Below, in pieces: positions 8,129 to 17,111 of a DNA stretch of 64,000 nt. The notes below the pieces were generated by a model, which was not told where the DNA came from, made no database searches, and worked only from the letters and a program-made list of their open reading frames with translations. The DNA is from Bacteriovorax stolpii (lineage in GTDB: Bacteria; Bdellovibrionota; Bacteriovoracia; Bacteriovoracales; Bacteriovoracaceae), in assembly GCA_945883845.1 (NCBI GenBank), contig CAMCYI010000003.1, forward strand, positions 62,001 to 126,000. The letters are read 5' to 3'. Position 1 is the stretch's first letter, and each line of letters begins with the position of its first letter. Both the position numbers and the translations under genes were made by a program.

Positions 8129-10084
8129 TTAATACTGGAAGTTGAAATAGCTGCTCGAGCCCGTCGTTACTGGGGCCGGAGTATAACTCGTCATTCCCGG
8201 AATCATCGACGTATAAAGTGGAAGACCGATCGTAGGTTGATAAGTGAATGCACCAGTCGCCATTCCAGGATAAAGAAGGTTGTTTGAATAGCTGAGCGAG
8301 TTCAATCCACCGTATCCGCCATAGAGTGATGGATAAAGAGTATAGGGATTCTGCGGGGGGTACATCCTCGCCATGTTCGCCTGAGCAATTGTATTAGCAA
8401 GGTAAGGAGCACCAGCAGCGATACCTTCCCAGAATGGATGTCTTTCCTCGACTTCTCTGTACTGTCTTCGCGATGGTTCAGGGGTCACCGCAACAGGTTC
8501 ATCGCTACCTTCTTCCTCGCGAGAAGCGCAAAGCCGGGCGATGTGATTGTTGACACCTTGAGGGTTTGCCGGAGTTGCGACCGGACATGCAGGCATCTCA
8601 GGTGCTGTACCAGCGGCAGGTAATTGAGTCAGTATCATGGAAATGTTCATGACGTTTGAAGATAAACTCGAAATTGCGGCCGGAATGTGGGTAGAAGAAT
8701 ATTGATCATCACAGGTACCGAGTGTCATCGTTTGTGTAACAGAGTGACAGCTATTGGTTCCGCGATCCTGCAATAATCTTTGAACAGCATAATCCCTGAA
8801 GGCGATCAGATTTGCATTCTCTTCTTCGATTTTTGCCTTCAATGCGTTCACGCGATCAATGTCTGCCTGAATGGCAGCTGCTTCTCTTGTAACCATGCCG
8901 GAACAATCCGGGATTGTTGATTCAGTCGTACTGATAAAAGAAGCGTCGATGGCCTGAAGGCAGCGACCTGAACTCTGAGAAATATTTGTAAGATAGAGAT
9001 TGGAGTTTTCTGCAGATGCGATGAATCTTCCGACCTCAGCTTTCTTATTAGGATTCGTCATCCCTGCCATACCAGCTCGAAGTTCAGCAATACAGGAAGT
9101 AGCTGAGACATAGTCTGTTTTAGCAGCAGGACAATCTACACCAGCAGGAGCTGGGTTCAGATCTGCCATGTAGGCCGCATATACTGTAGAGACCTGAGCT
9201 TTAACTTCGGCATGCAAACGGGCTGTAAGATCTTCAGTCAGAAATTTAAACTGATCCCGTGTGATGGCATTAGCTTTTCCGTTCCGGATATCGACTACAA
9301 TATCGCTACCCTGAAAATTTTGAAAATCCGGAAGGCCCTGAAGATCTTTGATCTGTTGAACGGAAAAAGATGTGGGAATGTTACCAAGAGAATCTGATAT
9401 TTCTCTCCGCATATCTGTAAACGTGTAGTCTCTGGCAGCAGCGCCATCTACTGAGACTTCTGCAATCTTGATAGCAGTCCGCCAGTTAGTAAGAAGTGCC
9501 GGGGTAATTTCATTTGCCGCAAGAATCGCTGTGATTTCTGTGATGGCATTCTCATTCGGACGGAATTCCGGACCACAAGCTCCCTGAGTTCTTTCCGCTT
9601 CAGGTCTTTCCGCACAAATGGTGTTTTTGGCAGTCGTGAAATCCGGTGCCGGTGTCACGGCCATTGCTGTTTTTAAATCTGCAAGAATGTTGTGATCACC
9701 AATCTGTGTATTCGCAAAAACTTCAAGAGACTGTGCGACCACCACCGCATCTGCAAAACCTAAAGCAGCTCTTTGTGTAACTCTGTTCGCTCTGCTCGTT
9801 ACAATCTGAGCGCGACGTTCCCGAACCCTTTCTTTAAGTTTTTGAATCCCTTCCAGAAGTGCCCGTTCATTTTGAAGTTTTTTTAGTTTTAATTCCAGCG
9901 TGGAGAGACTTGAACAGTTGAACGTATCTAAAGCGTCGGTGCGAGGAGCGCTACATTCAGAAGCACTGAACTTTTGCATCAGTTCGTTCTGAAGCCCATC
10001 AACGGCAACACCCAGCTCGGAACAAGTCATTTCCGCCGCCAGGGAGAGCACAGGAATAAAGAGGGCCAATAGAGTCCATTTCAT
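8129..10084 (-). CDS. exported coiled-coil protein of unknown function
   Basis: The protein has 651 residues with a signal peptide ending near SLAAE. Residues about 55-110 are strongly helical and charged (KLKKLQNERALLEGIQKLKE), a probable coiled coil, and a second helical stretch follows near 400-430 (IDRVNALKAKIEEENANLIAF). Cysteines are spaced (CAERPE, CGPEF, CPAAK, CPVATP). The C-terminal 90 residues are rich in Tyr, Pro, Gly and Ser with YGGYGGLNSLSYSNN-like sequence, a low-complexity tail. No family is recognised. It stands alone between the giant lipoprotein and dus, with no clear terminator on either side. Confidence 0.7.
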   Translation of the reverse strand: MKWTLLALFIPVLSLAAEMTCSELGVAVDGLQNELMQKFSASECSAPRTDALDTFNCSSLSTLELKLKKLQNERALLEGIQKLKERVRERRAQIVTSRANRVTQRAALGFADAVVVAQSLEVFANTQIGDHNILADLKTAMAVTPAPDFTTAKNTICAERPEAERTQGACGPEFRPNENAITEITAILAANEITPALLTNWRTAIKIAEVSVDGAAARDYTFTDMRREISDSLGNIPTSFSVQQIKDLQGLPDFQNFQGSDIVVDIRNGKANAITRDQFKFLTEDLTARLHAEVKAQVSTVYAAYMADLNPAPAGVDCPAAKTDYVSATSCIAELRAGMAGMTNPNKKAEVGRFIASAENSNLYLTNISQSSGRCLQAIDASFISTTESTIPDCSGMVTREAAAIQADIDRVNALKAKIEEENANLIAFRDYAVQRLLQDRGTNSCHSVTQTMTLGTCDDQYSSTHIPAAISSLSSNVMNISMILTQLPAAGTAPEMPACPVATPANPQGVNNHIARLCASREEEGSDEPVAVTPEPSRRQYREVEERHPFWEGIAAGAPYLANTIAQANMARMYPPQNPYTLYPSLYGGYGGLNSLSYSNNLLYPGMATGAFTYQPTIGLPLYTSMIPGMTSYTPAPVTTGSSSYFNFQY

Positions 10085-10155
10085 ACAGATGACTTTTCGG
10101 GCAATCGGGTGAAAAGATTGAGTACTATATCGGGTTTGTCGGGGGTTTTAAGGGG

Positions 10156-11250
10156 TTAGCCGTGTCCGGAACTCATAAAGACCTCGTCATAGTTGATGAA
10201 CTTCTGAGACTCACCAATGGAGAGGAAATAGTCCTCTGTGATCTTTAGGCAATCATTCAGGTTCTGGCAGGCGAAGATCTGCGAACGGAAAGCTGCTGCA
10301 TGAGGAAAGCCAGCTGCGAACCAGACAACAAGTTTACGAATTTGAACGAGGATCGTTCTTTCTTCTGAGAAAGTTTCTGTCGTGTAAGTGTGGAGACGCT
10401 GAACAACTTCCCAGTAATCACTTCCTGAGAACTTACTTCTTTTTTGTGAAGCATATGTTGGATCAAGACTTTCAACAAAGATAAACGGATTTCTGAGGGC
10501 ACCACGGGCAATCATCAAAGCATCACATTTCGTTTTTTGTAATCTCTCAGAAACTCCGTAAGGATGATGGAGATCTCCATTTCCGATCAGCGGAAGTTCT
10601 TTTGTGTCGTTGAGATTCTCGATGAAATCCCAGTCAGCAAGACCCGTATACTGTTGCGTACGTGTGCGACCGTGAATCGCTACCCACTCAATCCCGCTTT
10701 CCTTGGCGATGTGAAGAATCTCTGAAGCATTTCTGTTTTGGGAATCCCAGCCGGTTCTGATTTTAATCGAGAGAGGGACTTTCATTTTCGAGCGCATTTT
10801 TTCAAAGAGTGGTGCCAGAGCTGTGACTTCTTTCATCAAGGCGGATCCGCCACCTTTCGTCACAACTTTCGTTACCGGGCAACCCATGTTGATGTCGATG
10901 AATTTAGGCCCGAAACTTTCCGTCACTTCTGCGGCCCGGGACATGGCCTCAGCATCTTCACCAAAAAGCTGAATGCCGACATTTCTTTCCAATGGATGAA
11001 TTTTCAGCATTTCAAGCGTGCGCTGATTTCCATAGTTGATTCCGTGACAGGAAATAAGTTCTGAGACTGTGCCACCCGCACCCAGGTCTTCCATCAGAAG
11101 GCGATAGGGTATGTTACAAATCCCCGCCATTGGTGCCAGCAGAAGCTTCGAATCAAATGATATTGATCCGAGTTTCATCGGCTTTGCCATGCCTTTAAAG
11201 CTTTCCAGTTTTCTGGTGAGCTCAGGACTAAAAGGACGTGGTGTGTTCAT
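10156..11250 (-). CDS. tRNA-dihydrouridine synthase
   Basis: This FMN enzyme reduces specific uridines in tRNA to dihydrouridine using NADPH. The 364-residue product carries the family pattern LLLAPMAGICNIPYR near 36-50 (FMN site), DINMGCP near 119-125 with Cys124 the expected proton donor, SIKIRTGW, AIHGRTRTQQYTG, and GNGD for phosphate binding. It is most like DusB. I chose the ATG at 11250 because the longer frame from 11328 would run into the divergent gene at 11320 and adds no conserved sequence. The short N-terminal extension before the barrel (about 25 residues) is slightly unusual. Confidence 0.92.
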   Translation of the reverse strand: MNTPRPFSPELTRKLESFKGMAKPMKLGSISFDSKLLLAPMAGICNIPYRLLMEDLGAGGTVSELISCHGINYGNQRTLEMLKIHPLERNVGIQLFGEDAEAMSRAAEVTESFGPKFIDINMGCPVTKVVTKGGGSALMKEVTALAPLFEKMRSKMKVPLSIKIRTGWDSQNRNASEILHIAKESGIEWVAIHGRTRTQQYTGLADWDFIENLNDTKELPLIGNGDLHHPYGVSERLQKTKCDALMIARGALRNPFIFVESLDPTYASQKRSKFSGSDYWEVVQRLHTYTTETFSEERTILVQIRKLVVWFAAGFPHAAAFRSQIFACQNLNDCLKITEDYFLSIGESQKFINYDEVFMSSGHG

Positions 11251-11280
11251 GAATTCTTCTTTATCTGAAAACCTTTGTTG

Positions 11281-11310
11281 TTGTAAACACACCGTCGTCT
11301 TCATTAGAAT
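11281..11310 (+). promoter_or_regulatory. sigma-70-type promoter, near-leaderless
   Basis: TTGTAA (11281-11286), an 18-base spacer and TAGAAT (11305-11310) precede the ATG at 11320. A start 7 bases after the -10 box would leave a leader of about 3 bases, and no ribosome binding site is present. Confidence 0.55.
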
Positions 11311-11319
11311 CTTTATCGT

Positions 11320-11790
11320 ATGAAACACATCGTTTTTGACTGTGACGGCACTCTGATTGATACCAGCGGGCCCAAATATAAATTGTTTCCAGGGATGAAG
11401 GAACTCTTAACCGACCTCGCCCGGGAGAATCTCCTTTACGTCTGGACGGCCCGGGGCCGTTCTTCAACACTGCGCATTCTTGAAGAACAGGGTGTGATCC
11501 ATCTTTTCGAAGCGTTTTGCACGATCGACGATGCTCCTAACAAGCCCCACATCGCTGGGCTCTCCATGATGCTCGGGACGACGAACCGGGGTTCTATCTG
11601 CGTTATTGGAGATACGACCAGCGATATTCTTGGAGCAAAAAATTTCGGTGTTCTTGCTGTTGGTGCAGTCTGGTGTGACGGGAGTCGTAGCGGAGTCCTG
11701 CTAGACGCTGGTGCCGATTTCATCGTGTCACATCCCTTGGAGTGTAGTAAGATAGTCGCTCTTAATCTCGAGGAGGATACTGATGTTTGA
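11320..11790 (+). CDS. HAD-superfamily hydrolase, phosphoglycolate-phosphatase-like
   Basis: This is a small cytoplasmic phosphatase of 156 residues. Motif I is DCDGTLID (nucleophile Asp7, acid Asp9), motif II lies in VWTARGRS, the lysine of motif III in NKPHIAG, and motif IV is GDTTSD. The protein lacks room for a large C1 cap, so it is a compact HAD protein whose substrate cannot be read. Its 3' end overlaps ffh by 8 bases, so it is co-transcribed with the signal recognition particle gene. It has no ribosome binding site and its promoter predicts an almost leaderless mRNA. Confidence 0.85.
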   Translation: MKHIVFDCDGTLIDTSGPKYKLFPGMKELLTDLARENLLYVWTARGRSSTLRILEEQGVIHLFEAFCTIDDAPNKPHIAGLSMMLGTTNRGSICVIGDTTSDILGAKNFGVLAVGAVWCDGSRSGVLLDAGADFIVSHPLECSKIVALNLEEDTDV

Positions 11791-13222
11791 TAATTTGAGT
11801 GAAAAATTCTCCGATGCTTTCCGCTCACTTCGCGGAACCAATAAAATCTCTGCTGAAAATATTGAAGATACTTTAAAGCTGGTGAAGACCGCTCTCCTCG
11901 AAGCGGATGTAAATTTTAAAGTTGTTAAAGAGTTCATAGAAAAAGTGAAGGCCGAAGCGACCGGAGAAAAAGTTCTTCGCGGAGTTCAGCCAGGTCAACA
12001 GTTTGTAAAAATTATGCACGATGAACTCGCGGCCCTGATGGGTGGTGAGAATGAAGGCCTGAACGTCAATCGTCCACCTGTCATGCCGATCCTGATTGTA
12101 GGACTCAACGGTGCCGGTAAGACAACTTTCGCAGGGAAACTGGCACTCTTCCTTCGTAACAAAAATAAAAAAGACGTGTATCTCATTCCGGCGGATAACT
12201 TCCGTCCGGCCGCTAAAGATCAGTTGATCCTTCACGCGAAATCTCTCGGTGTGGATTACTTTGATTCCGATCTCACGATGAAGCCTGTCGACATTGTCCG
12301 CGCGGGTATGGAAGAAGCAAAACGACTTCGCAAAGAAATCGCGATCATCGATACAGCAGGTCGCCTGCAGGTTGATGAAGAACTCATGGGCCAGCTTGTG
12401 GACGTCCGCAAGTCTCTCGATAATCCTGAAGTACTGATCGTTGCAGATGCGATGACGGGACAAGAAGCTGTGAACGTTGCCAAAACTTTCCACGAGAAAG
12501 TGGGCCTCACAGGTGTTGTTCTCTCGAAGATGGATTCAGATGCCCGCGGTGGTGCGGCCCTTTCCATCCGTTACGTCACAAATGTTCCGATAAAGTTCAT
12601 CTCTGTTGGTGAAAAACTCAAAGACCTTGAATCCTTCCATCCGGATCGTCTCGCTAAACGCATTCTCGACATGGGAGACGTTCTCTCCCTCGTAGAGAAA
12701 GCGGAAGAGGCCATCAATCAGGATGAGGCGATGGGGATGATGCAAAACCTCGAGAAGGGGAAATTCACCATCAATGATTTCGTCAAACAGATGGAGACCA
12801 TCAATCGTCTGGGTTCTTTCGGTTCCATTCTTAAAATGATCCCGGGCATGGGGGGCGCTCTTCGTCAGATGGGTGACCTTTCCGGTGCTGAAACTGAAAT
12901 GAAGAATATGAAAGTTCTCATCAACTCCATGACCAAAAAAGAGCGGGAAGACGTTGAAATGATCGATGCTTCCCGTCGTAAGCGCATTGCTGCAGGATCA
13001 GGGCGAACAGTTCAGGACGTGAACACTTTCCTCGAGCGCTTCGGGCAGATGCGTCAAATGATGGTGGGCATGATGGGAATGATGAAGGGAGGGGGACTCC
13101 CGAATATTCCAGGAATGGGACCTGTTAAGGGGTTCCGTCAGGCCCCGCAAAACAATCCGGCCTTGGGTTCTGAGGCGAAAAAAGACAAGCCGAAGAGTCC
13201 GTTCGGGAAGAAGTATTTTTAA
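11783..13222 (+). CDS. ffh: signal recognition particle GTPase Ffh
   Basis: Ffh binds signal sequences of nascent membrane proteins together with 4.5S RNA and docks on FtsY. The 479 residues show the N-terminal helical domain (1-95), the GTPase domain with GLNGAGKTTF near 108, DTAGRLQVDEE near 190 and SKMDSDARGG near 248, and a methionine-rich M domain from about 300. The M domain includes SMTKKER and a C-terminal MRQMMVGMMGMM run. Length is normal for the family. An 8-base overlap links it to the HAD gene, and the rpsP promoter follows about 20 bases later. The 4.5S RNA gene itself was not seen in this window. Confidence 0.97.
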   Translation: MFDNLSEKFSDAFRSLRGTNKISAENIEDTLKLVKTALLEADVNFKVVKEFIEKVKAEATGEKVLRGVQPGQQFVKIMHDELAALMGGENEGLNVNRPPVMPILIVGLNGAGKTTFAGKLALFLRNKNKKDVYLIPADNFRPAAKDQLILHAKSLGVDYFDSDLTMKPVDIVRAGMEEAKRLRKEIAIIDTAGRLQVDEELMGQLVDVRKSLDNPEVLIVADAMTGQEAVNVAKTFHEKVGLTGVVLSKMDSDARGGAALSIRYVTNVPIKFISVGEKLKDLESFHPDRLAKRILDMGDVLSLVEKAEEAINQDEAMGMMQNLEKGKFTINDFVKQMETINRLGSFGSILKMIPGMGGALRQMGDLSGAETEMKNMKVLINSMTKKEREDVEMIDASRRKRIAAGSGRTVQDVNTFLERFGQMRQMMVGMMGMMKGGGLPNIPGMGPVKGFRQAPQNNPALGSEAKKDKPKSPFGKKYF

Positions 13223-13240
13223 GGGCTTAATCCACATCGT

Positions 13241-13269
13241 TTGACTTAGTTTCAGACATGAAATATAAA
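13241..13269 (+). promoter_or_regulatory. promoter of rpsP
   Basis: TTGACT (13241-13246), a 17-base spacer and TATAAA (13264-13269) form a near-consensus housekeeping promoter. It lies 41 bases upstream of the rpsP ATG, whose ribosome binding site is GAGGAGA at 13297-13303. Confidence 0.75.
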
Positions 13270-13310
13270 TTTCTAAATTTTTTTTTTCGTTCTTTAGAGG
13301 AGATATCCAA

Positions 13311-13553
13311 ATGGTAATGATCAGAATGGCCCGTGGTGGTCGCAAAAACCGTCCTGTTTACACAATTGTTGCGACTAATTCTCGCAGCCCACGTGACGGT
13401 CAATTCCTTGAAAAATTGGGTCAGTACGATCCAAAATCAAAGGAAGTTCTCAAGATGGTCAATGTTGACGGCATCAAGACGTGGCTCTCTAAAGGGGCAC
13501 AGCTTTCCGATACAGTAAGAACATTGCTCAAAAACAACAATATCAAGTTATAA
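13311..13553 (+). CDS. rpsP: 30S ribosomal protein S16
   Basis: S16 is a small-subunit ribosomal protein needed early in 30S assembly. The 80-residue product opens MVMIRMARGGRKNRPVY and contains SPRDGQFLEKLGQYDP, the classical S16 signature; length is normal. It has its own strong promoter and ribosome binding site and begins the block rpsP-khpA-rimM-trmD, as in many bacteria. Confidence 0.97.
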   Translation: MVMIRMARGGRKNRPVYTIVATNSRSPRDGQFLEKLGQYDPKSKEVLKMVNVDGIKTWLSKGAQLSDTVRTLLKNNNIKL

Positions 13554-13610
13554 TGTTGCTAACCCGGAGACACCCTCCGGGAAAACATCTGTCCATGAGG
13601 ACGGGAGCAC

Positions 13611-13856
13611 ATGATGAGCACTGAACTTAAAGATCTAATTGAATTGATGGCAAAGGCCCTCGTGGATATGCCGGATAAAGTTCGTGTGAACCAGATCGTT
13701 GGTGAACAGACTACAGTGATTGAACTCGATGTAGATGTTTCTGACAGAGGTAAAGTCATCGGTAAGCAAGGTCGTACAGCTCGCGCACTAAGAACAATTC
13801 TTAACGCTGCTTCAACGAAACTTCGCAAAAGATCTGTTCTCGAAATTATTGAATAG
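13611..13856 (+). CDS. khpA: KH-domain RNA-binding protein KhpA
   Basis: KhpA is a small single-KH-domain RNA chaperone. The 81-residue product has the GxxG loop in [11 protein letters not shown] near residues 46-56, preceded by the beta strand of the domain, and ends in [12 protein letters not shown]. The position between rpsP and rimM is the usual one for this gene. Two ATG codons stand in a row (13611 and 13614); the second is equally possible. A transcription terminator follows 28 bases after the stop. Confidence 0.93.
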   Translation: MMSTELKDLIELMAKALVDMPDKVRVNQIVGEQTTVIELDVDVSDRGKVIGKQGRTARALRTILNAASTKLRKRSVLEIIE

Positions 13857-13884
13857 TTTTTTGCTTTTAAAATAAAAAACTCTG

Positions 13885-13917
13885 AAAACCCCAACTCGTT
13901 TGGGGTTTTCTTTTTTA
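13885..13917 (+). terminator. intrinsic terminator between khpA and rimM
   Basis: GAAAACCCC and GGGGTTTTC form the stem around AACTCGTTT-type sequence, followed by a T-run at 13911-13916. It ends 11 bases before the rimM ATG, so rimM-trmD depend on read-through or on a promoter I cannot see. Confidence 0.85.
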
Positions 13918-13927
13918 GGTAGTCCTC

Positions 13928-14473
13928 ATGAATGTTAACGATAACCTCATCAAAATCGCCTTCGCCGCCCATCCTCACGGAATCAAGGGCGAGGTCGAAC
14001 TGCGCCTGATTAACCCTGATCCCAACGATTCCATCCTCGACGACGAGATGAAGGTCTGGCTCTTTCCCTTCAATGAAAAATCAAAACTCAAAAAAGACGG
14101 CGAAGAGTGGGAAATAAAAAAAGTCCGCTTTGGTAACAAGATCATCTGCGAACTCGGTGGCATCAAGGACAGGACTCATCTTGAATCCATTCTTCCTTTC
14201 GAATTATTCGTCGCACGTGATGCTTTTCCTGAACCAGACGGAGATGAAGTTTATCTCGTTGATCTGATCGATATGCAGGTTGTGGACGTTGAAGGAAATG
14301 AACTTGGCAAGCTTGAGAGTTTTTCCGATAACGGGCACCAGTATCTTTTCAACGTACGGCTCAACGAAGGCGGAGGTACATTGATGACACTTCCGTACGT
14401 CGATGCTTTTTTTCCGAAGATCGACATGGAGAAAAAGCAGATCACGATGATCCTCCCCGAGTACACGGAATGA
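13928..14473 (+). CDS. rimM: 16S rRNA processing protein RimM
   Basis: RimM is a ribosome maturation factor that binds S19 in the 30S head. The 181 residues begin with the conserved IKIAFAAHPHGIKGEVEL and contain the PRC-barrel part (VYLVDLIDMQVVD...LMTLPYVDAFFPKID). Length fits the family. The stop overlaps the trmD start in an ATGA. The terminator directly upstream is the main oddity. Confidence 0.95.
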   Translation: MNVNDNLIKIAFAAHPHGIKGEVELRLINPDPNDSILDDEMKVWLFPFNEKSKLKKDGEEWEIKKVRFGNKIICELGGIKDRTHLESILPFELFVARDAFPEPDGDEVYLVDLIDMQVVDVEGNELGKLESFSDNGHQYLFNVRLNEGGGTLMTLPYVDAFFPKIDMEKKQITMILPEYTE

Positions 14474-15204
14474 TCAAAAAAATCTGGATACTCACTCTTT
14501 TTCCCGAGTTCTTCGAACCGCTCCTGAAATGTGGGATCGCAGGTTCTGCTCTTCGCGGAGAGCGTTCAGATGAAAACTTTAAATTTGAAGTTCATTGCAT
14601 CAACATCCGTGATTACTCTACGACGAAATACAAGAGCGTCGACGACTCTCCTTTCGGTGGCGGCCCGGGCATGGTCATGCGCGCCGATATCCTGAGAGAT
14701 GCGCTGATGAAAGGTGTGGTCGAGCAGGGTGGATATAAATCCAAAGAAGATCTGCGTGTGATCTATACATCCCCCCGGGGCATTGTCTGGGATAATCTTG
14801 TTGCCCGCAATTTCGGAATGAATGTTCTTTCTGATCCTCAGCGGGACATTGTCTTTATCTGCGGGCGGTATGAGGGAATTGACGAGCGGTTTCTCGAAAA
14901 CTATGTGGATGAATTTTATTCGATTGGGGATTTCGTTCTCACTGGTGGAGAGCTCGCTGTCATGGTGATGCTTGATTCGGCCGTGAGATTTGTTCCGGGT
15001 ATCCTGGGGAATAAGCTCTCGTCTGAAGCTGATTCATTTGAAGATGGCATGATTGAGTTTCCTCAATACACAAAGCCCCGTGAGTTTGAAGGAACTGAGG
15101 TTCCGCAGGTCCTGATGGATGGGCATCACAAGAAAATTGAAGAGTGGCAAAAGTCGGAAAAAATCCGCCTCACAAGAAAACACCGTCCCGATCTTCTCAA
15201 ATAA
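14470..15204 (+). CDS. trmD: tRNA (guanine37-N1)-methyltransferase TrmD
   Basis: TrmD methylates G37 of tRNAs that read CNN and UNN-type codons, preventing frameshifts. The 244-residue protein has the SPOUT knot signature GDFVLTGGELA near 155-165 together with DDSPFGGGPGMVM near 57-69, PQRDIVFICGRYEG and EFPQYTKPREFEG. Length is normal. Its TAA at 15202-15204 abuts the reverse-complement stop of menE with no base between them. In related genomes the next gene would be the RNA methyltransferase found here at 23865. Confidence 0.97.
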   Translation: MIKKIWILTLFPEFFEPLLKCGIAGSALRGERSDENFKFEVHCINIRDYSTTKYKSVDDSPFGGGPGMVMRADILRDALMKGVVEQGGYKSKEDLRVIYTSPRGIVWDNLVARNFGMNVLSDPQRDIVFICGRYEGIDERFLENYVDEFYSIGDFVLTGGELAVMVMLDSAVRFVPGILGNKLSSEADSFEDGMIEFPQYTKPREFEGTEVPQVLMDGHHKKIEEWQKSEKIRLTRKHRPDLLK

Positions 15205-16287
15205 TTATTGATTTTTTTTTAGTTTGCCGAGATCAGTTCTTTGAAGTGAAGTGACCTCGCGGAATTCATCGATCTTGATCGGTAAGAGATATTTCTCAAG
15301 AAGCTGGGGAGAATTAACTTCCGGCAGATGGTAGAGAACAATCTTTTTGCCTTTTCGTTCATCTTCCTCAATTGCGATTTCGGCTTTCTGAAAAATACCT
15401 TGTTCAAGAGTGGCCCGCTCAATCAGATTTTTCATTTCCAGCAAACTAATAAGTCTTCCGGAGATCTTGATCATGTCATCAAGTCTTCCGAGTGGGGTAA
15501 CAGTATTTCCGTGGAGCTCGACGCGATCGTGTGAGAGGAAATACCCATCCTTGTCGCAAAGTTCTGCGGCCTCTATGATCTTGAAGCGATCTGTCTGTAT
15601 AAACTTGAGAGTGAAAAGACATTCTGATTTTACTAAAAGTCTCTGGTTGTTATCCGTCTTCACATGATGAGGTGAAAGAACATCCAGATTTTTCGGGCCG
15701 GTGGTCTTGGCCGAAGCTAGTTGCGAGCAAACCTCTGTCATTCCAAAAGTGCGAATGACTGGCCAGCCTAGTGCCACAGCTTTTTCTTCGAGCGCATCAC
15801 TGAGGAAATCTCCGCCCACGATCAGGTAACGAAGATGCGAAGGGGCCGTCAGATTCATTTTAACCAGATCGTAAACCTGAGTCGGAACGACTGTCGTGAT
15901 GGTGACTTTTTCAGTTTCGAGTGTATGAACCCAGGATAATGGCTCCCAGTCCTGAAATTCAACCACTCTGTTTTGTAATAGATGTGCTCTGATGAGAACT
16001 GAGAGTCCTCCGACATGATAAGACGGGAGGGAGAGGCCCCACACATCGTTTGGTGTCAGTGCAAAATGTGAATTCACGGCCTCTGCATTGGTAATAAGAG
16101 CATGATGAGAAAGTGCAAATCCTTTCAGCTCTGACGACGTCGTACCAGACGAAAGCAGGATGAAGTGATCTGTTAAATTCTTCGGCTCAAGATTTTTGAG
16201 AATTGATTTCTGTTGATCTTCAAATCTTGGCGACGTCAAAATACGGATGTTAGATTTAGAATCTAAATCCAGCATAACGTTTTCCAT
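15205..16287 (-). CDS. menE: o-succinylbenzoate-CoA ligase MenE
   Basis: MenE activates o-succinylbenzoate with ATP and CoA in menaquinone synthesis. The 360 residues carry the adenylate-forming motif LLSSGTTSSELKG near 45-57, YHVGGLS, GGDFLSDA, RTFGMTEVCSQ and, near the C-terminus, GRLDDMIKISG with the expected hinge. The catalytic lysine would be in the last few residues (DLGKLKKNQ). It is shorter than the E. coli enzyme (about 450 residues). It is the last gene of the men block and overlaps menC by 25 bases. Confidence 0.9.
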   Translation of the reverse strand: MENVMLDLDSKSNIRILTSPRFEDQQKSILKNLEPKNLTDHFILLSSGTTSSELKGFALSHHALITNAEAVNSHFALTPNDVWGLSLPSYHVGGLSVLIRAHLLQNRVVEFQDWEPLSWVHTLETEKVTITTVVPTQVYDLVKMNLTAPSHLRYLIVGGDFLSDALEEKAVALGWPVIRTFGMTEVCSQLASAKTTGPKNLDVLSPHHVKTDNNQRLLVKSECLFTLKFIQTDRFKIIEAAELCDKDGYFLSHDRVELHGNTVTPLGRLDDMIKISGRLISLLEMKNLIERATLEQGIFQKAEIAIEEDERKGKKIVLYHLPEVNSPQLLEKYLLPIKIDEFREVTSLQRTDLGKLKKNQ

Positions 16288-17111
16288 TCTTTCAAATAGA
16301 GTTCCTGATACATGTTTTTTACTGCATTCATGTCCGGAACAAAAGTCCGGTGATAATCACCGATGAATAATTGTCTTTGGTTTTCATAGAAGTCTTCAAT
16401 GATAAGACCATGAGTGAGCTTCAGGCTTCCAAGCTCAATGAGTTCTGAGTAGGCATGCCAGAATCCAAGTTCACTACCGATATAACCAGAGAAAATGATC
16501 GGCACACTGGCCTTAGGAAAGAATTCTGCGTTCGCTTTATAGATCCAGTAATCGTAAGGGCCACCGCTTACGAAGTCCCGCGCGGATTTGAACTCCAGGC
16601 CACTCCAGTCAGTTGTCTTCAACGGATCTTCCATGTAATCGATGAGCGATAAATATTCTTTTGGAATCTGCTTTACGAACGCCTCGTATGTCTTACGGGT
16701 AAAGCAGGCATTTCCATCAAATCGTATCCGGAGTCCTTTTTTCAGAAGCTCCAGGAAGAGTGTGTCGTACTGGTCTAGAATTTTATATTTGATGATGGGA
16801 GACTTCAGACTCTCAATACCTGTCCAGAGCTGGTGATTTCGGAAAGGAGTTGATGGCGTGTTCTTGTATTCGACATCTTTCTTTAGAAGATGAAACACCT
16901 TCCTGTCGTAAACTTCATCCTGGTATTTAAAAGTCTGAAGAAAAAGATCAATCGGCTTATCGCCGAACACAGAATATGGAAAATAATCAGCAAAGACGTA
17001 TTCCTCGCCAACTTTTGCACGCAGGTAAACTCCCGTCTTGGGCTCCAGGGAGCTCAATCGGTTTGCACGCTTCTTTGGAGTCAGGTTATACAGACTATAT
17101 TGTATATCCAT
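16263..17111 (-). CDS. menC: o-succinylbenzoate synthase MenC, divergent
   Basis: MenC dehydrates SHCHC to o-succinylbenzoate and belongs to the enolase superfamily. The 282-residue product is divergent but keeps the order of catalytic features. A KYK pair near residue 108 is followed by RFDGNACF with a metal-binding Asp near 130, YMEDPL with a Glu near 158, and a later lysine in YWIYKAN; the SGYIGSELGFW stretch recalls the C-terminal barrel strand. The first capping part is rewritten. Position between menA and menE supports the call. Overlaps with both neighbours imply one transcript. Confidence 0.8.
   Translation of the reverse strand: MDIQYSLYNLTPKKRANRLSSLEPKTGVYLRAKVGEEYVFADYFPYSVFGDKPIDLFLQTFKYQDEVYDRKVFHLLKKDVEYKNTPSTPFRNHQLWTGIESLKSPIIKYKILDQYDTLFLELLKKGLRIRFDGNACFTRKTYEAFVKQIPKEYLSLIDYMEDPLKTTDWSGLEFKSARDFVSGGPYDYWIYKANAEFFPKASVPIIFSGYIGSELGFWHAYSELIELGSLKLTHGLIIEDFYENQRQLFIGDYHRTFVPDMNAVKNMYQELYLKEWKTLCWI

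Noticed and set aside
11873..12493. 206-codon minus-strand frame inside ffh
   Set aside because: Ffh is unmistakable on the plus strand; the antisense frame is a by-product of codon bias.
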